DNA of 5,548 nucleotides from CAYJAD01 sp964370305 (GTDB lineage: Bacteria > Desulfobacterota > Desulfovibrionia > Desulfovibrionales > Desulfovibrionaceae). Below, one piece after another: positions 5,526 through 5,548 of the stretch (the stretch's first letter is position 1; each line of letters begins with the position of its first letter). The position numbers were made by a program, and so were the translations under genes. Below the pieces are notes generated by a model, which ran no database searches, was not told where the DNA came from, and worked only from the letters and a program-made list of their open reading frames with translations. The stretch is taken from positions 1 to 5,548 of the forward strand of contig CAYJIU010000110.1 in NCBI GenBank assembly GCA_964370305.1, given 5' to 3'.

Positions 5526-5548
5526 CATTTTTTTGTGTCATAAAATCG

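Noticed and set aside
5492..5548. Possible 3' end of a minus-strand gene entering from the right edge (18 open codons before TAA at 5494-5492).
   Set aside because: Too short to show coding character, another frame is open for 13 codons as well, and the frame lies inside the long hairpin.

Overview
The window looks like chromosomal sequence from a Gram-negative bacterium of moderate-to-low GC, with AT-rich spacers. It has ordinary Shine-Dalgarno sites and sigma-70-type promoters. The lineage is inferred, not shown. The last gene (4636-5355) resembles, from memory, the DVU0298-type HEAT-repeat family first seen in Desulfovibrio, so a low-GC member of the Desulfovibrionales is a reasonable guess. 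No phage, insertion sequence, CRISPR or toxin-antitoxin signature was seen.

Layout. Positions 1-54 hold the 5' part of a tRNA-Thr(GGU) gene on the minus strand, with a good promoter just upstream (69-97). A second, plus-strand promoter (114-142) fires away from it into about 290 bases with no convincing gene. Four plus-strand genes then follow closely: a small lipoprotein (439-747), a YdjM/DUF457-type membrane hydrolase (753-1892), moaC (1936-2424) and lgt (2433-3293). The spacers are 5, 43 and 8 bases with no terminator between genes, so they are probably cotranscribed. A minus-strand class V aminotransferase of the alanine/serine-glyoxylate type (3394-4506) converges on lgt. The spacer between them holds a perfect 12-bp inverted repeat and an intrinsic terminator for the aminotransferase. 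A divergent HEAT-repeat gene (4636-5355) follows. The last 193 bases contain no supported gene but a chain of stem-loops, including a bidirectional terminator and a 60-base long imperfect hairpin.

Function. MoaC acts in molybdenum cofactor synthesis. Lgt performs the first step of lipoprotein maturation, and the lipoprotein at 439-747 would itself be an Lgt substrate. The aminotransferase is central amino-acid/glyoxylate metabolism. These are mostly housekeeping functions, and I see no convincing new biological system. The parts most worth a second look are the stem-loop array at 5382-5534, the long unexplained leader at 150-438, the orphan lipoprotein and the conserved HEAT-repeat protein.
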